Origin: Salibacterium qingdaonense
GTDB taxonomy: Bacteria; Bacillota; Bacilli; Bacillales; Marinococcaceae
Assembly (NCBI RefSeq): GCF_900114715.1
Contig: NZ_FOTY01000013.1
Coordinates: forward strand, 20,744 to 84,743
Reading direction: 5' to 3'
DNA: 64,000 bases
Part shown: in pieces, positions 8,811-19,131 of the stretch
Layout: every line of letters starts with the position of its first letter
How positions within the stretch are numbered: the first letter of the stretch is position 1
Translations under genes and position numbers: made by a program
The notes under the pieces: generated by a model
What the model was told of the DNA's origin: nothing
The model's input: only the letters and a program-made list of their open reading frames with translations
Databases searched by the model: none

Positions 8811-11453
8811 ATGACGGAACAACATACAAAGATGCCGACCAAATATGACCCGCGTGACACGGAAACGAAGTGGTATCCATATTGGACGGAGCAATCCTAT
8901 TTTGAAGCAGAAGGATCGGGGAAGAAAGAGCCGTTTACCATAGTCATTCCGCCGCCGAACGTAACCGGCAGGCTTCATCTCGGCCATGCCTGGGATACAA
9001 CGCTGCAGGATATTCTATCCCGTCTGAAGCGGATGCAGGGGTATGACACGCTCTGGCTGCCGGGAATGGATCATGCTGGTATTGCCACCCAGGCGAAGGT
9101 GGAAGGAAGACTGAAAGAAGAAGGTATGGACCGCCATGAACTCGGCCGCGAGCGTTTCCTGGAAAAAACGTGGGAATGGAAGGAAGAATACGCTGAGTTT
9201 ATTCGGCAGCAGTGGGCGAAACTTGGTCTTTCCCTGGACTATTCCAGAGAGCGGTTTACGCTGGATGAAGGATTGTCCACAGCGGTTCGTGAAGTTTTTG
9301 TTTCCCTTTACAATAAAGGTTTGATTTACCGGGGACAGTATATTATTAACTGGGATCCGGACACCCAGACTGCCCTTTCCGACATTGAGGTTGATTACAA
9401 AGACGTACAGGGTCACTTTTACCATATGAAATATCCGCTGAAAGATGGAAGCGGTCATATTGAAGTCGCGACGACAAGACCGGAAACGATGCTTGGAGAC
9501 ACCGCTGTCGCCGTGCATCCGGAGGATGAGCGTTACAACCATCTCATCGGACAGACTGTTGTTCTGCCGGTCATCGGTCGTGAGATAGAGATCATCGCCG
9601 ATGAGTATGTGGATATGGAGTTTGGTTCGGGTGCAGTGAAAATCACTCCGGCTCATGATCCGAACGACTTTGAAATGGGGAACCGGCATAATCTTGAACG
9701 CATTCTGGTGATGGATGAATCAGGCACGATGAATAAGAACGCGGCCCGCTATCAGGGTCTTGATCGTTTTGAATGCCGCACACAGCTCGTGAAAGATCTG
9801 CAGGAAGACGGTGTACTGTTTGAGATTGAAGCTCACGAGCATTCTGTCGGTCACTCCGAGCGCAGCGGCGCCGTGGTGGAACCGTACCTTTCCACGCAGT
9901 GGTTTGTGAAAATGAAACCACTGGCAGAACAGGCGGTGAACCTTCAGAATCAGGAGGAAAAAGTACACTTCGTCCCGGACCGGTTTGAAAAAACGTACCT
10001 GCACTGGCTTGAAAATATCCGCGATTGGTGTATTTCACGCCAGCTCTGGTGGGGCCACCGGATACCGGCTTGGTACCATAAAGAAACGAAAGAGATGCAT
10101 GTCGGTCATACGGCACCGTCCAACCCGGAAGAATGGGAGCAGGACGAAGATGTCCTTGATACGTGGTTCAGCTCCGCGTTGTGGCCGTTTTCGACGATGG
10201 GCTGGCCGGACAGGGAAGACTCGGATTTTCAGCTTTTTTACCCAACCAATGTGCTTGTTACCGGTTATGATATCATCTTTTTCTGGGTCTCCCGCATGAT
10301 CTTTCAAGGTTTGGAATTCACCGGGCAGCGACCATTTAAAGATGTTCTCATCCACGGACTCGTCCGTGACGCCGAAGGCCGGAAGATGAGCAAATCGCTC
10401 GGCAACGGAGTCGATCCGATGGACGTGATCGACCAATACGGTGCCGATGCACTGCGCTTCTTCCTTGCAACAGGAACGACACCGGGTAATGATCTTCGTT
10501 TTCACTGGGAAAAGATCGAAGCAAACTGGAACTTTGCCAACAAGATCTGGAACGCGTCCCGGTTTGCGCTTATGAATATGGGAAATCTCGCTTATGAAGA
10601 TATGGATCTGAATGGAGACAAAACGATTGCCGACCGCTGGATTCTTACGCGTCTGGAGGAAACTATCCGTGATGTAACACGCCTCATGGACAACTATGAA
10701 TTCGGTGAAGTTGGACGTCTATTATATAACTTTATATGGGATGACGTGTGCGATTGGTACATTGAGATGGCTAAACTTCCTCTGTACGGGGATGATGAGG
10801 CGGCAAGACATACAACACGCTCGGTTCTTGCTCACGTACTCGAACAGACGATGCGGCTGCTGCATCCTATCATGCCGTTCATTACAGAAGAAATCTGGCA
10901 GCATCTCCCGCACGATGGTTCATCCATCACAGTGGCAAAGTGGCCGGCAGCCGATGAATCACGGATGGATCCGGAATCGGTGGAGGACGTGGATCTGCTG
11001 AAACACGTCATTCGTTCTGTCCGCAATACGCGCGCTGAAATGAACGTCGCTCCGAGTAAGGAAATCGATCTGCAGATGAAACCGCAGAATGACGACGTAC
11101 AGAAACGCCTGGAACGCGGGCGCACGTATCTTAAACGCTTCTCAAACTCCGGGCAGCTGACGATTGATCCTGCTTTGAAGGTTCCGGAAAAGTCTGTCTC
11201 CCACGTTTTAAGTGGAGCGGAGCTTTATATGCCGCTTGCCGGACTGATTGATCTCGAGGAGGAAATCGCCCGTCTGGAAAAAGAGAAGGAGAAGCTGGAT
11301 AAAGAAGTCGAACGCGTCCAAAAGAAACTGGAGAACGAAGGCTTTATCCAGAAAGCCCCGGAAAATGTCGTTGCCGAAGAACGGGAAAAAGAAAAAGATT
11401 ACATGGAAAAACGAGAGAAAGTAACAGCCCGGATTCAGGAATTAAAAGCATAA
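8811..11453 (+). CDS. valS: Valyl-tRNA synthetase
   Basis: Class I aminoacyl-tRNA synthetase of 880 residues. The HIGH-type motif is [14 protein letters not shown] near residue 45 and the KMSKS loop is [11 protein letters not shown] near 523. The connective editing domain is recognisable from [20 protein letters not shown] near 220. The C-terminal coiled coil (about 815-878, Leu/Lys/Glu heptads) is the tRNA-binding arm typical of ValRS. ATG 8811 is chosen: AAGGAGG lies 7-8 nt upstream and the product begins [14 protein letters not shown]; a longer reading from 8727 would run through the T-box terminator. Regulated by the T-box leader. Confidence 0.98.
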   Translation: MTEQHTKMPTKYDPRDTETKWYPYWTEQSYFEAEGSGKKEPFTIVIPPPNVTGRLHLGHAWDTTLQDILSRLKRMQGYDTLWLPGMDHAGIATQAKVEGRLKEEGMDRHELGRERFLEKTWEWKEEYAEFIRQQWAKLGLSLDYSRERFTLDEGLSTAVREVFVSLYNKGLIYRGQYIINWDPDTQTALSDIEVDYKDVQGHFYHMKYPLKDGSGHIEVATTRPETMLGDTAVAVHPEDERYNHLIGQTVVLPVIGREIEIIADEYVDMEFGSGAVKITPAHDPNDFEMGNRHNLERILVMDESGTMNKNAARYQGLDRFECRTQLVKDLQEDGVLFEIEAHEHSVGHSERSGAVVEPYLSTQWFVKMKPLAEQAVNLQNQEEKVHFVPDRFEKTYLHWLENIRDWCISRQLWWGHRIPAWYHKETKEMHVGHTAPSNPEEWEQDEDVLDTWFSSALWPFSTMGWPDREDSDFQLFYPTNVLVTGYDIIFFWVSRMIFQGLEFTGQRPFKDVLIHGLVRDAEGRKMSKSLGNGVDPMDVIDQYGADALRFFLATGTTPGNDLRFHWEKIEANWNFANKIWNASRFALMNMGNLAYEDMDLNGDKTIADRWILTRLEETIRDVTRLMDNYEFGEVGRLLYNFIWDDVCDWYIEMAKLPLYGDDEAARHTTRSVLAHVLEQTMRLLHPIMPFITEEIWQHLPHDGSSITVAKWPAADESRMDPESVEDVDLLKHVIRSVRNTRAEMNVAPSKEIDLQMKPQNDDVQKRLERGRTYLKRFSNSGQLTIDPALKVPEKSVSHVLSGAELYMPLAGLIDLEEEIARLEKEKEKLDKEVERVQKKLENEGFIQKAPENVVAEEREKEKDYMEKREKVTARIQELKA

Positions 11454-11480
11454 TAGATAGAAATCGAGAGGGATGCAGTC

Positions 11481-12776
11481 ATGCAGACGTACAAAGAAGC
11501 CCTCAGCTGGCTTTCGGAGTTGAGCGCCCACGGCATCAGGCCCGGTCTGGACCGGGTCCGAATGATGCTTGAGGGGCTCGGCAATCCGGAGCGGCGGCTG
11601 AAGAGTATCCATGTTGGAGGAACGAACGGAAAAGGGTCGACGACCGCTTTTCTGAAAGAACCTATGAAAGAAGCCGGTCTGGTATGCGGCACGTTCACTT
11701 CCCCGTATGTACATGAATTCAGGGAACGTATCGCAGTGAACGGAGAGCCTGTATCGGAGGAAGATTTTCTGAAAAGCGCCCAAGCGGTGCGGCCGGTCGT
11801 GGAAAGCGTCGCAAAAACACCCTTTGGACCACCGACGGAATTTGAAGTACTGACGGTCATCGCGGCTCATTATTTCGCTTCCTCTGCCTTTCCCGATGTG
11901 GTTGTCTGGGAAGTCGGTCTCGGCGGAAGACTGGATTCAACGAATGCCGTTCATCCTATGATCAGCATCATTACCAACGTGGGGCATGACCACCAGGCGA
12001 TTCTCGGAGATACCATTGAAGAGATTGCACGGGAGAAAGCAGGAATTATCAAGTCGGGCGTACCGGTTGTGACATGTGACACGAATCCGGAAGTGACAGA
12101 GATCTTCGAGGAAGCGGCTGAAGACGCGCGGACGAGACTGTACCGACTGGACCGTGATTTTCATGTCACACATGCAGAGCCAGAGTCTTCTGGATGGACG
12201 TTCTCTTTTCAGTCCATTTTAAACCATATCCCCGATTTGAAGATTTCGATGCTCGGCCGCCATCAAACAAAAAATGCGGCAGCAGCCTTGATGGCATTTC
12301 GGTATTTGATGCTGTATTATGCCCTGCCGGTGGACGAGGACCATATACGGCGCGGACTTCAGAAAGCGTCCTGGATCGGCCGTATGGATTACCGGGAAAC
12401 AACACCGCCGCTCCTTCTCGACGGCGCTCATAATAAAGAAGGAATGGAAAGTCTGGTCGAGGCACTTGAGGACCATTTTCCTGAACGTCCCATTCATCTG
12501 ATTGTTGGCATGACGAAAGAGAAGGATCCGGCTGTCCTTTTGGAACCACTGAAAACACTGCCCATTCAATCAGCGGCAGTCGTTGGTTTTGACTTTTTCC
12601 GGGCCGCATCGGCGGAAGAAACAGCTGCCCAAAGCCCTATTCCTGATACAAAAGCCCTGTCTGACTGGAAAGCAGCCTGGGAAAAAATGAAGCAGACCGC
12701 TTCACCGGGGGATATTATTGTAGCTGCAGGCTCTCTGTATTTTATTTCAGAAGTGGCAGCGGAAGAGAAAAAATAG
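11481..12776 (+). CDS. folC: Folylpolyglutamate synthase / dihydrofolate synthase
   Basis: Mur-ligase-family enzyme adding glutamates to folates. P-loop GTNGKGST is at about residues 47-54, TFTSPYVHEFRERI follows near 80, and the central-domain EVGLGGRLDSTNAV is near 145. The C-terminal LLLDGAHNKEGM (about 313) is the Mur-type substrate/ADP motif. 431 residues is normal. It starts 27 nt after valS, the usual Bacillus order, and ends at a strong terminator (12786-12819). In B. subtilis comC, the prepilin peptidase, follows folC; here the type IV pilus locus follows. Confidence 0.96.
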   Translation: MQTYKEALSWLSELSAHGIRPGLDRVRMMLEGLGNPERRLKSIHVGGTNGKGSTTAFLKEPMKEAGLVCGTFTSPYVHEFRERIAVNGEPVSEEDFLKSAQAVRPVVESVAKTPFGPPTEFEVLTVIAAHYFASSAFPDVVVWEVGLGGRLDSTNAVHPMISIITNVGHDHQAILGDTIEEIAREKAGIIKSGVPVVTCDTNPEVTEIFEEAAEDARTRLYRLDRDFHVTHAEPESSGWTFSFQSILNHIPDLKISMLGRHQTKNAAAALMAFRYLMLYYALPVDEDHIRRGLQKASWIGRMDYRETTPPLLLDGAHNKEGMESLVEALEDHFPERPIHLIVGMTKEKDPAVLLEPLKTLPIQSAAVVGFDFFRAASAEETAAQSPIPDTKALSDWKAAWEKMKQTASPGDIIVAAGSLYFISEVAAEEKK

Positions 12777-12785
12777 AATAGTTTC

Positions 12786-12819
12786 AAAAAAACTGTGTCC
12801 AGGGCGGCACAGTTTTTTT
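12786..12819 (+). terminator. Intrinsic terminator after folC
   Basis: A-run, stem AACTGTG (12791-12797) / CACAGTT (12808-12814), seven T residues. Symmetric A and T runs make it potentially bidirectional. Confidence 0.93.
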
Positions 12820-12894
12820 GAATATCCTTCTTTTGCATGATAGGCGGGAGAAAGAAATGGTGTCTTGGATCCATTTGTGAGGAATTTTATTCCA

Positions 12895-12924
12895 TTGACC
12901 CGAGCGGTTGGACATGCCATGATA
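12895..12924 (+). promoter_or_regulatory. Candidate promoter of the pilus operon
   Basis: TTGACC (12895-12900), 17-18 nt, CATGATA (12918-12924). The -35 is good, the -10 only fair. It is the only sensible candidate between the folC terminator and the first gene of the pilus operon. Confidence 0.4.
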
Positions 12925-12970
12925 CGAAAGAAGAACGAAATCAGCAGAAAAAAAGAAGGAGGATGGGTCT

Positions 12971-13657
12971 ATGGTCTTTGCTGCTATGGCGGCCGCAGCG
13001 GTTATCTGTTTTATTGTGCTCGGAAAACTACCGGCATCATGGAATCGGGGAACACAGGCACAACTTGTACTTTCGGCTTTATTAACCGCCGCACTCATAT
13101 ATCTGTTACATCAATTATATTCGTTCCCGGCAGCCGCCGTCGTTTTTCTCGTATTTATGCTGTTATTTTCTTTTCTTATTGGAAAACAAATACAGTATGC
13201 AGAAGAAGCTGCAGTAGAAGAGGAACAGTTTCCTTTCCTGAGAGAAGAAGACCTTGTGGGAAAAAGCCTGGAACCAAAGGCGCAGGAACCGTTTGAGAGA
13301 GAAGGCCGCAGGGAAAGGACGAATACAGACCAGGCCACAAGCGCACCAGAAGAAAACAAGCAGCCATTTCCTGAACCAGGGAGTGTGGGCTCCGTTACGG
13401 AACAGGAACTGATGGAGGAAGAAGAACACTTTTTTCAACGGAGAGCTTTCATGATTGAAGAAGAACCGCAGGAAGAATCAGAAGAAGAGACAACGGATAC
13501 CCCGCTTTTTGTGCAGGAGGATGTATCGGATAAGGAAGTCAGCACATCCAACAAGGTAGAAGATGGTTCCTGGTCGGATAAACGGTCACGGCTGCTTGAT
13601 GAGCTTGATGAACAGACCGCAGATAACCTGGAGAAACGGGTGGAGGACCGCCGATGA
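12971..13657 (+). CDS. Acidic membrane protein, first gene of the pilus operon, unknown function
   Basis: I do not recognise a family. The 228-residue product has two or three hydrophobic segments in the first 75 residues (about 2-18, 29-45, 50-70) and then a long, Glu-rich, low-complexity cytoplasmic or surface tail (about 78-228). RBS AAGGAGG (12956-12962) is 8 nt before ATG 12971. Its stop overlaps the next gene's start (ATGA at 13654), so it is translationally coupled to the YoaR/G5-like protein and is very likely part of the pilus operon. A reading in another frame over 12865-13296 is rejected because it lacks a ribosome site. Confidence 0.75.
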   Translation: MVFAAMAAAAVICFIVLGKLPASWNRGTQAQLVLSALLTAALIYLLHQLYSFPAAAVVFLVFMLLFSFLIGKQIQYAEEAAVEEEQFPFLREEDLVGKSLEPKAQEPFEREGRRERTNTDQATSAPEENKQPFPEPGSVGSVTEQELMEEEEHFFQRRAFMIEEEPQEESEEETTDTPLFVQEDVSDKEVSTSNKVEDGSWSDKRSRLLDELDEQTADNLEKRVEDRR

Positions 13658-15078
13658 AACGAAATAGATACATAGAGAAATCGATGCTTCTGTTCACCTG
13701 TTTAACAGGCGTTATTCTGTTTTTTTCCATTGGAGGGGCAGCTGCGTATGAACACGTCTGGCCGGAAGAGGATACGCTTCCCGACGAAGCAGAAGCAGGC
13801 GGCGTGGATATCGGTGGGATGAAAAGATCCGAAGCTGAAGAAACCGTGTCCGATGCATGGGAGAACTGGCAGGAGCGTTCCGGCGTGGCTCTTCAGCTTT
13901 TTGATGAAGAAGTCATAATAGAGGGAGAACGTTTCAAGGCCGAAGTGGCGGAAACGGTGGAACAGGCGTTCACGGATCAGAATGTTTTGCTTCAGGTATC
14001 ATGGGCGGACGAGGGAAACGTACTGCCGGAGTTTTTGGACCGCTTTACCTATGAAAACCTGCGGGAGCGGGTCGATATGAGAGCGTTAAATGAACAGGTC
14101 ACAACAATGGGGAACATCACCAGGCAAAAGAAAGCATCGCAGGATATCGGTTCTTTCTTTATCGAAGAGATGCCACTGGAAACCACAACATTCAATAATG
14201 TGACACTGACACCTGATAATTCCGGATCGGCACTGGAAGACTGGGCGGATGCGCTAAACGGTTACGAAATGGAAGGCGGCTCCGTTTTCTCCCTTTTAAA
14301 CGCTCTGAAGGAAGGCGGAAGTACCGTGTATAATGCACCGGAACTTGATGCGCTGGCCTCCGGTGTATTCCAGGTACTGGCAGCGGCCAATTTTGAAATG
14401 TCGGAGCGTCACATCAATGAAGAACTGCCTTCTTATGCCGCACCCGGCGAAGACGCTCACATAGAGGTTCCGGACCGTGATCTCAAATTCTACAATCCAA
14501 ATATCTACTCGTACCAGTGGAACGCTTCCTGGAATGGATCGGAGCTCTCTCTTTCTCTGAGCGGACCTGAGTTCCTTCATTCCTATGAATTAGAACAAAG
14601 AAAAGAAGAGACCCTTAATCCGCGTACGGTGGTGCGTGTGGACGAAAACCGGACAACCGGAGGGCGCCGGACGCTCCGTGAAGGAGAAAACGGATATTAC
14701 GCGGAAGCGGTTCGGGTAGTAACGGATGTAGATGGGGACGTGTTACAGGAAACGCTGCTTGGCCGGGATTACTACCCTCCGGAACAGCGAATCGTGGAGG
14801 AGAGCCTCCAGACCTCTGCCGAAAACAGCAGCACTCCACCTGATATTGAACCTCCGGAAAGCAGTGAAGACACCGGCAGTGATGATCCGGTGGGAGCACC
14901 GGGAGAAAAAAACGAAGACAGTGGTGCTCCGGACCGTGCTGATTCGTCCCAGCCGGAAAATTCCGGTGAAACAGCAGAAAACGGAACCGGCGGTGAAGAG
15001 GCGCCGGATGCAGAGAGCGGAGAAGATTTTAACGAACGGATGGAACAAGACAATCAACCGATCAAAGGATATGAGTAA
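13654..15078 (+). CDS. YoaR/VanW-like exported protein with G5-type domain, pilus-linked
   Basis: 474 residues. An N-terminal transmembrane anchor (about 10-31) is followed by a region starting AGGVDIGGMKRSEAEE (about 48-63), the pattern of the putative peptidoglycan-binding domain found in YoaR/VanW-type proteins. A G5-like segment lies near residues 320-375 (NPRTVVRVDENRTTGG... GRDYYPPEQRIVEE). The tail from about 380 is acidic and Ser/Pro/Glu-rich. The VanW core itself was not identified. Such proteins occur in pilus operons of Firmicutes, so a wall-crossing or anchoring role is a reasonable inference. It overlaps the previous gene and precedes pilB by 15 nt. Confidence 0.68.
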   Translation: MKRNRYIEKSMLLFTCLTGVILFFSIGGAAAYEHVWPEEDTLPDEAEAGGVDIGGMKRSEAEETVSDAWENWQERSGVALQLFDEEVIIEGERFKAEVAETVEQAFTDQNVLLQVSWADEGNVLPEFLDRFTYENLRERVDMRALNEQVTTMGNITRQKKASQDIGSFFIEEMPLETTTFNNVTLTPDNSGSALEDWADALNGYEMEGGSVFSLLNALKEGGSTVYNAPELDALASGVFQVLAAANFEMSERHINEELPSYAAPGEDAHIEVPDRDLKFYNPNIYSYQWNASWNGSELSLSLSGPEFLHSYELEQRKEETLNPRTVVRVDENRTTGGRRTLREGENGYYAEAVRVVTDVDGDVLQETLLGRDYYPPEQRIVEESLQTSAENSSTPPDIEPPESSEDTGSDDPVGAPGEKNEDSGAPDRADSSQPENSGETAENGTGGEEAPDAESGEDFNERMEQDNQPIKGYE

Positions 15079-15093
15079 AAAGGGGCGGTCTGT

Positions 15094-16749
15094 ATGGCGG
15101 AAAAGCGGAAGCGGCTGGGAGATTTACTGCTTGAAGCAGCGTTAATCACCGAAGCCGAGCTGAATGAGACACTGCAGGAAAAAAGAACAGACCAAAAGCT
15201 CGGTGATGCGCTGCTTGAGCGGAAATACATTACGGAACAGCAGCTGATTGAAACACTGGAATACCAGCTCGGCATTCCAAGAATCAGCCTTTATAATTAT
15301 CCAGTGGAGGAAGACGCCGTAAAGCTTGTGTCAAAAGAATTCGCTGAAAGACACGCCGTTCTTCCTCTGAAGAGAGAAGGAAACCGTCTTCGTGCTGCGA
15401 TGGCCGATCCTATGGACTATTTTGCGATGGACGAACTGCGTGTATCGACCGGTCTTCAGATTGAACCGGTGATTACTACACGCCGCGAAATCATGACAGC
15501 GGTGCATAAACATTATCATATCCAGGAATCACTCGATGCTTTTGAAGAGCAGAATGTACCGGAGGAGATTGCAGATACAGCAGAACAGGGGGAAGCCCCG
15601 GTCATTCGTATCGTCAATCAAATGATACTGTACGGCCTGCAGCAGCAGGCCAGTGATATTCATATCGATCCACAGGAAAGCAAAGTACTTGTCCGCTACA
15701 GGGTGGACGGGGTGCTGAAAACAGAACGCGCGTTTCCAAAAAACATGCAGAACGTGCTGACAGCCAGGGTGAAAATCATGGCGGATTTAAACATCACCGA
15801 ATCACGACTGCCTCAGGACGGCCGTGTGAAGACGACGATTGATATGCACCCTGTGGATCTTAGGATATCACTTCTGCCCACTATATTCGGAGAAAAGATT
15901 GTCATGCGGATTATGGATATGAGCAGTTCACTAAACGATATCGAGCAGCTGGGTTTAAACAAAGTGAATTTCACCCGCTTCAAAAACATGATTGAACGGC
16001 CGGCGGGGATGGTTCTTTTAACAGGGCCGGCCGGTTCAGGAAAAACGTCCACCCTGTATGCCGCCCTTCATCACCTGAATACGGAGGGGGTGAATATCAT
16101 CACGGTGGAAGATCCGGTCGAATATCAGCTCGAGGGCATCAATCAGGTGCAGGTGAACAGCGGTATTGGTCTGACTTTTGCTGCCGGACTGCGCTCCATC
16201 CTGCGGCAGGATCCAAACATCGTCATGGTCGGAGAAATCAGGGACGCAGAGACTGCAGAGATAGCCATACGCGCGTCGCTGACCGGACACCTCGTCTTTA
16301 CAACACTTCATACAAACAGTGCTGTCGCTGCGGTACCGCGGTTAATCGATATGGGCGTGGAACCGTACATGGTTGCGTCCTCATTGACAGGGGTTAACGC
16401 CCAGCGTCTCGTCCGTACGATCTGTCCGGACTGCAGAGAACCGTATGAACCGAACGAAATGGAAAAAGAACTGTTCGAAAAGCGCGGGCTTTCTGCAGGA
16501 CCGGTATATATAGGCAGAGGCTGTTCTTCCTGTAATCAAACAGGCTACCGCGGCCGGGCGGCGATTCACGAACTGCTGGAAATGGATGATACGATGCGGA
16601 ATATGCTGATGAACTACAAAACGGCTGCCGATCTGCGTACGTATGCGATGCAGGAAGGCATGATTTTTCTGATGGACGATGGGCTGCTTAAGGTAAAAAA
16701 AGGCTGGACAACCGTAGAGGAAGTGCTGCGGGTCGCTGTGGATGAATAG
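15094..16749 (+). CDS. pilB: Type IV pilus extension ATPase PilB
   Basis: GspE/PilB secretion ATPase, 551 residues, powering pilin polymerisation at the inner face of the membrane. An N-terminal MshEN (GspEN) domain with two repeats spans about 1-150, including LGDLLLEAALITEAEL and LGDALLERKYITEQQL. The Walker A motif is GPAGSGKTST near residue 310, followed by an Asp box and Walker B with VGEIRDAETA. A four-cysteine zinc motif, CPDC and CSSC, is near 445 and 475. MshEN domains bind c-di-GMP in several PilB proteins, so post-translational control is possible. It heads the core pilB-pilT-pilC block. Confidence 0.95.
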   Translation: MAEKRKRLGDLLLEAALITEAELNETLQEKRTDQKLGDALLERKYITEQQLIETLEYQLGIPRISLYNYPVEEDAVKLVSKEFAERHAVLPLKREGNRLRAAMADPMDYFAMDELRVSTGLQIEPVITTRREIMTAVHKHYHIQESLDAFEEQNVPEEIADTAEQGEAPVIRIVNQMILYGLQQQASDIHIDPQESKVLVRYRVDGVLKTERAFPKNMQNVLTARVKIMADLNITESRLPQDGRVKTTIDMHPVDLRISLLPTIFGEKIVMRIMDMSSSLNDIEQLGLNKVNFTRFKNMIERPAGMVLLTGPAGSGKTSTLYAALHHLNTEGVNIITVEDPVEYQLEGINQVQVNSGIGLTFAAGLRSILRQDPNIVMVGEIRDAETAEIAIRASLTGHLVFTTLHTNSAVAAVPRLIDMGVEPYMVASSLTGVNAQRLVRTICPDCREPYEPNEMEKELFEKRGLSAGPVYIGRGCSSCNQTGYRGRAAIHELLEMDDTMRNMLMNYKTAADLRTYAMQEGMIFLMDDGLLKVKKGWTTVEEVLRVAVDE

Positions 16750-16764
16750 AAAGGGGAATGGGAA

Positions 16765-17811
16765 TTGGCAGCATTGGATGCGCTATTGACAGAAGCGTTC
16801 GAACAAGGAGCATCTGATATTCACCTGACAGTCGGAGTGCCTCCGATTTTCAGAATCAACGGGGAACTTCACCGCAAAGGCGAAGATTCCCTCCGTCCGG
16901 CGGACACCGAAGATATGGCCCGGTCGGTTATGCTTGATCCGGTGTGGAACAAATTCCAGAAAAAAGGCGAGGTTGATTTTTCGTACGGCATACGGGGGGT
17001 CTCCCGGTTTCGTATCAATGCCTATTTTCAGCGGTCATGCATCAGTATGGCTATCCGGATTGTGCCGACGCGGATACCCGAACTCCACGAATTGCAGCTG
17101 CCCTCTGCCTTGGAATCGATTGCGCTTAAGCCGCAGGGGCTTGTACTTGTCACCGGACCGACCGGAAGCGGAAAATCCACAACACTTGCCTCTATGATCG
17201 ATTATATTAACCGGGCGGTCAAACGCCACATTATTACGCTCGAAGACCCGATTGAGTATCTGCATAAACACGGTCTGTCTTTAGTGGATCAGCGGGAGAT
17301 AGGGTTTGACACGCAGAACTTTGCAAGCGGCCTGCGCTCTTGTCTCCGCCAGGATCCTGACATCATCCTTGTCGGAGAAATGAGGGATCTGGAGACCATT
17401 TCAACCGCCATCACCGCTGCGGAAACGGGGCATCTCGTTTTTGGTACACTGCACACCACAAGCGCACCGGCTACCATTGACAGGATCATTGATGTGTTTC
17501 CGTCGGATCAGCAGGACCAGGTCCGTATTCAGCTCGCGACGGTGCTATCGGCCGTTATCAGTCAGCGTCTTTTCCGTAACGGTGACGATACGGGGCGGCG
17601 GGCAGCCACGGAAATTCTAAGGAATAACGGGGCCGTTCAGAATCTGATACGAAATGAAAAAATCCATCAGCTCCAGAGTGTGATGCAGACGAGCAGAGCT
17701 GAAGGCATGCATACGATGGAAATGAGCATACAATCCCTGCTGCAGGACAATGCTGTGTCTTTTGAAGAGGCATCACCTTTTCTGCAGAATAGCGATGCGA
17801 ACCGCATATAG
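16765..17811 (+). CDS. pilT: Type IV pilus retraction ATPase PilT
   Basis: 348 residues. It begins ALDALLTEAFEQGASDIHLTVG, the usual PilT PAS-like N-domain (shown here in part: GASDIHLTVG). Walker A is GPTGSGKSTT near 131, VGEMRDLETI near 206, and the C-terminal signature is ATEILRNNGAVQNLIRNEK near 280-298. That last motif separates PilT from PilB and ComGA. The start is TTG 16765, with AAAGGGG 8 nt upstream. Presence of a retraction ATPase points to dynamic pili (twitching, surface sensing or DNA uptake) rather than a ComG-type competence pseudopilus, which lacks PilT. Confidence 0.95.
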   Translation: MAALDALLTEAFEQGASDIHLTVGVPPIFRINGELHRKGEDSLRPADTEDMARSVMLDPVWNKFQKKGEVDFSYGIRGVSRFRINAYFQRSCISMAIRIVPTRIPELHELQLPSALESIALKPQGLVLVTGPTGSGKSTTLASMIDYINRAVKRHIITLEDPIEYLHKHGLSLVDQREIGFDTQNFASGLRSCLRQDPDIILVGEMRDLETISTAITAAETGHLVFGTLHTTSAPATIDRIIDVFPSDQQDQVRIQLATVLSAVISQRLFRNGDDTGRRAATEILRNNGAVQNLIRNEKIHQLQSVMQTSRAEGMHTMEMSIQSLLQDNAVSFEEASPFLQNSDANRI

Positions 17812-17874
17812 TGTCGTATTATCGTAAAAACACAGTCTGCTCCGGGTATTTTCAAGAAGAGGCGGGAGGACATC

Positions 17875-19083
17875 ATGCCGTATTATCACTACAAAGGACG
17901 GAATAAAAAAGGCCGGATCGTCAGTGGAAGACAAAAAGGCTCTGATGAAAAAGAAGCAAAGGAGAGGCTGCAAGCTAAGGGAATTACGGCTAAAGAATTC
18001 ACAGAGCTTGAAGGGTTTCTCTACCGTGATATATCGCTTGGGAGCGGTGTATCCGCCAAAGAGTTTGTGCTGTTTCTCCGCCAGTTTTCCACGCTGCTCC
18101 AGGCCGGAATTTCCGTCGTGGAGTCAACGAATATCCTGGCACAGCAGCTCTCGGGAAAACAGTTCCGCCGGATCTTATCGGAGATGGAGAATGAACTGCG
18201 CACCGGCCGTTCGTTTTCCCATGCGGCCTCGCAGCATCCTTCGATTTTCTCTCCTCTCTTTATTAACATGATGAAAGCCGGGGAAGCCGGGGGCAATCTT
18301 GACGATATGCTCGATAAAATGGCTTCCTACTACGAGAAACGGTACGAAACCCGTCGCAAAGTGATGAACGCACTCATTTATCCGGCCGTGATCGGTACCG
18401 TAGCGGCGGCAGTGGTCCTGTTTTTACTTCTTTATATCGTACCGACGTTCGCGGAGATGTATAACTCGTTTGAAGCGGATCTGCCTTTGATCACGGTCTT
18501 TGTCCTGAGGACCGGCGAACTCGTTCAAAGCATTTGGTGGCTCTTGCCTGCCGCTGCGGCCGCCGTGTTTTTTTCATGGAACGCACTTCGGAAGAGAAAC
18601 CGGACCTTTTTGTACTATTCGGACTATGCGCTGCTGAAAATCCCTGTGTTCGGCACGCTTTTGCAGAAAGCAGAAATCGCACGCATGACCCGGACGCTCG
18701 GGTCGTTGTTTCAGAGTTCGGTACCGATTATTCAATCGGTTGCGATCGTGGAGGGAACGACGGGGAATGCTGTGATCACCGCTACCCTTAAAGAAGTACG
18801 CGGCGCGCTGGAGCGGGGGGAATCGATGGCAGGCCCCCTCGAAAAGATGTGGGTTTTCCCGCCGATGGTTACCCAGATGACAGCTGTAGGCGAAAAATCA
18901 GGGTCCCTTGACGCCATGCTCGACCGTATCGCGGACTATTACGAAGCAGAAGTGGATGCCGCCGCCGACCAGATCAAATCGCTTGTCGAACCCATTATGA
19001 TTCTTATACTCGCGGTTGTGGTCGGCATTATTGTCGCCTCCATCGCGATTCCGATGTTCGACATTTTCGGACAGGTTCAGTAA
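17875..19083 (+). CDS. pilC: Type IV pilus inner-membrane platform protein PilC
   Basis: T2SF/PilC family, 402 residues, with two homologous cytoplasmic helical domains (about 65-190 and 270-390), each beginning with an FLRQFSTLL-type or MTRTLGSLF-type motif. The three membrane helices are near 165-190, 215-235 and 370-395. The N-terminal YHYKGRNKKGRIVSG segment is typical. It forms the platform on which PilB and PilT act. The gene is 63 nt from pilT, with RBS AGGCGGGAGG before ATG 17875. Confidence 0.95.
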   Translation: MPYYHYKGRNKKGRIVSGRQKGSDEKEAKERLQAKGITAKEFTELEGFLYRDISLGSGVSAKEFVLFLRQFSTLLQAGISVVESTNILAQQLSGKQFRRILSEMENELRTGRSFSHAASQHPSIFSPLFINMMKAGEAGGNLDDMLDKMASYYEKRYETRRKVMNALIYPAVIGTVAAAVVLFLLLYIVPTFAEMYNSFEADLPLITVFVLRTGELVQSIWWLLPAAAAAVFFSWNALRKRNRTFLYYSDYALLKIPVFGTLLQKAEIARMTRTLGSLFQSSVPIIQSVAIVEGTTGNAVITATLKEVRGALERGESMAGPLEKMWVFPPMVTQMTAVGEKSGSLDAMLDRIADYYEAEVDAAADQIKSLVEPIMILILAVVVGIIVASIAIPMFDIFGQVQ

Positions 19084-19096
19084 TAGAAAAAAATTC

Positions 19097-19125
19097 GTGA
19101 CAAAAGAGCTATCGTTCACTATAAT
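19097..19125 (+). promoter_or_regulatory. Strong sigma-A-type promoter for the pilin leader
   Basis: GTGACA (19097-19102), exactly 17 nt, TATAAT (19120-19125). It lies 200 bp before the pilin start, so the transcript would begin near 19132 with a long leader. Confidence 0.68.
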
Positions 19126-19131
19126 GAAAAA

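Noticed and set aside
9015..9689. 224-codon minus-strand frame inside valS
   Set aside because: Antisense shadow of a highly conserved synthetase gene.
12865..13296. 143-codon frame overlapping the first pilus-operon gene
   Set aside because: Basic, cysteine-scattered translation typical of a wrong frame; the 12971-13657 frame has the ribosome site and membrane helices.
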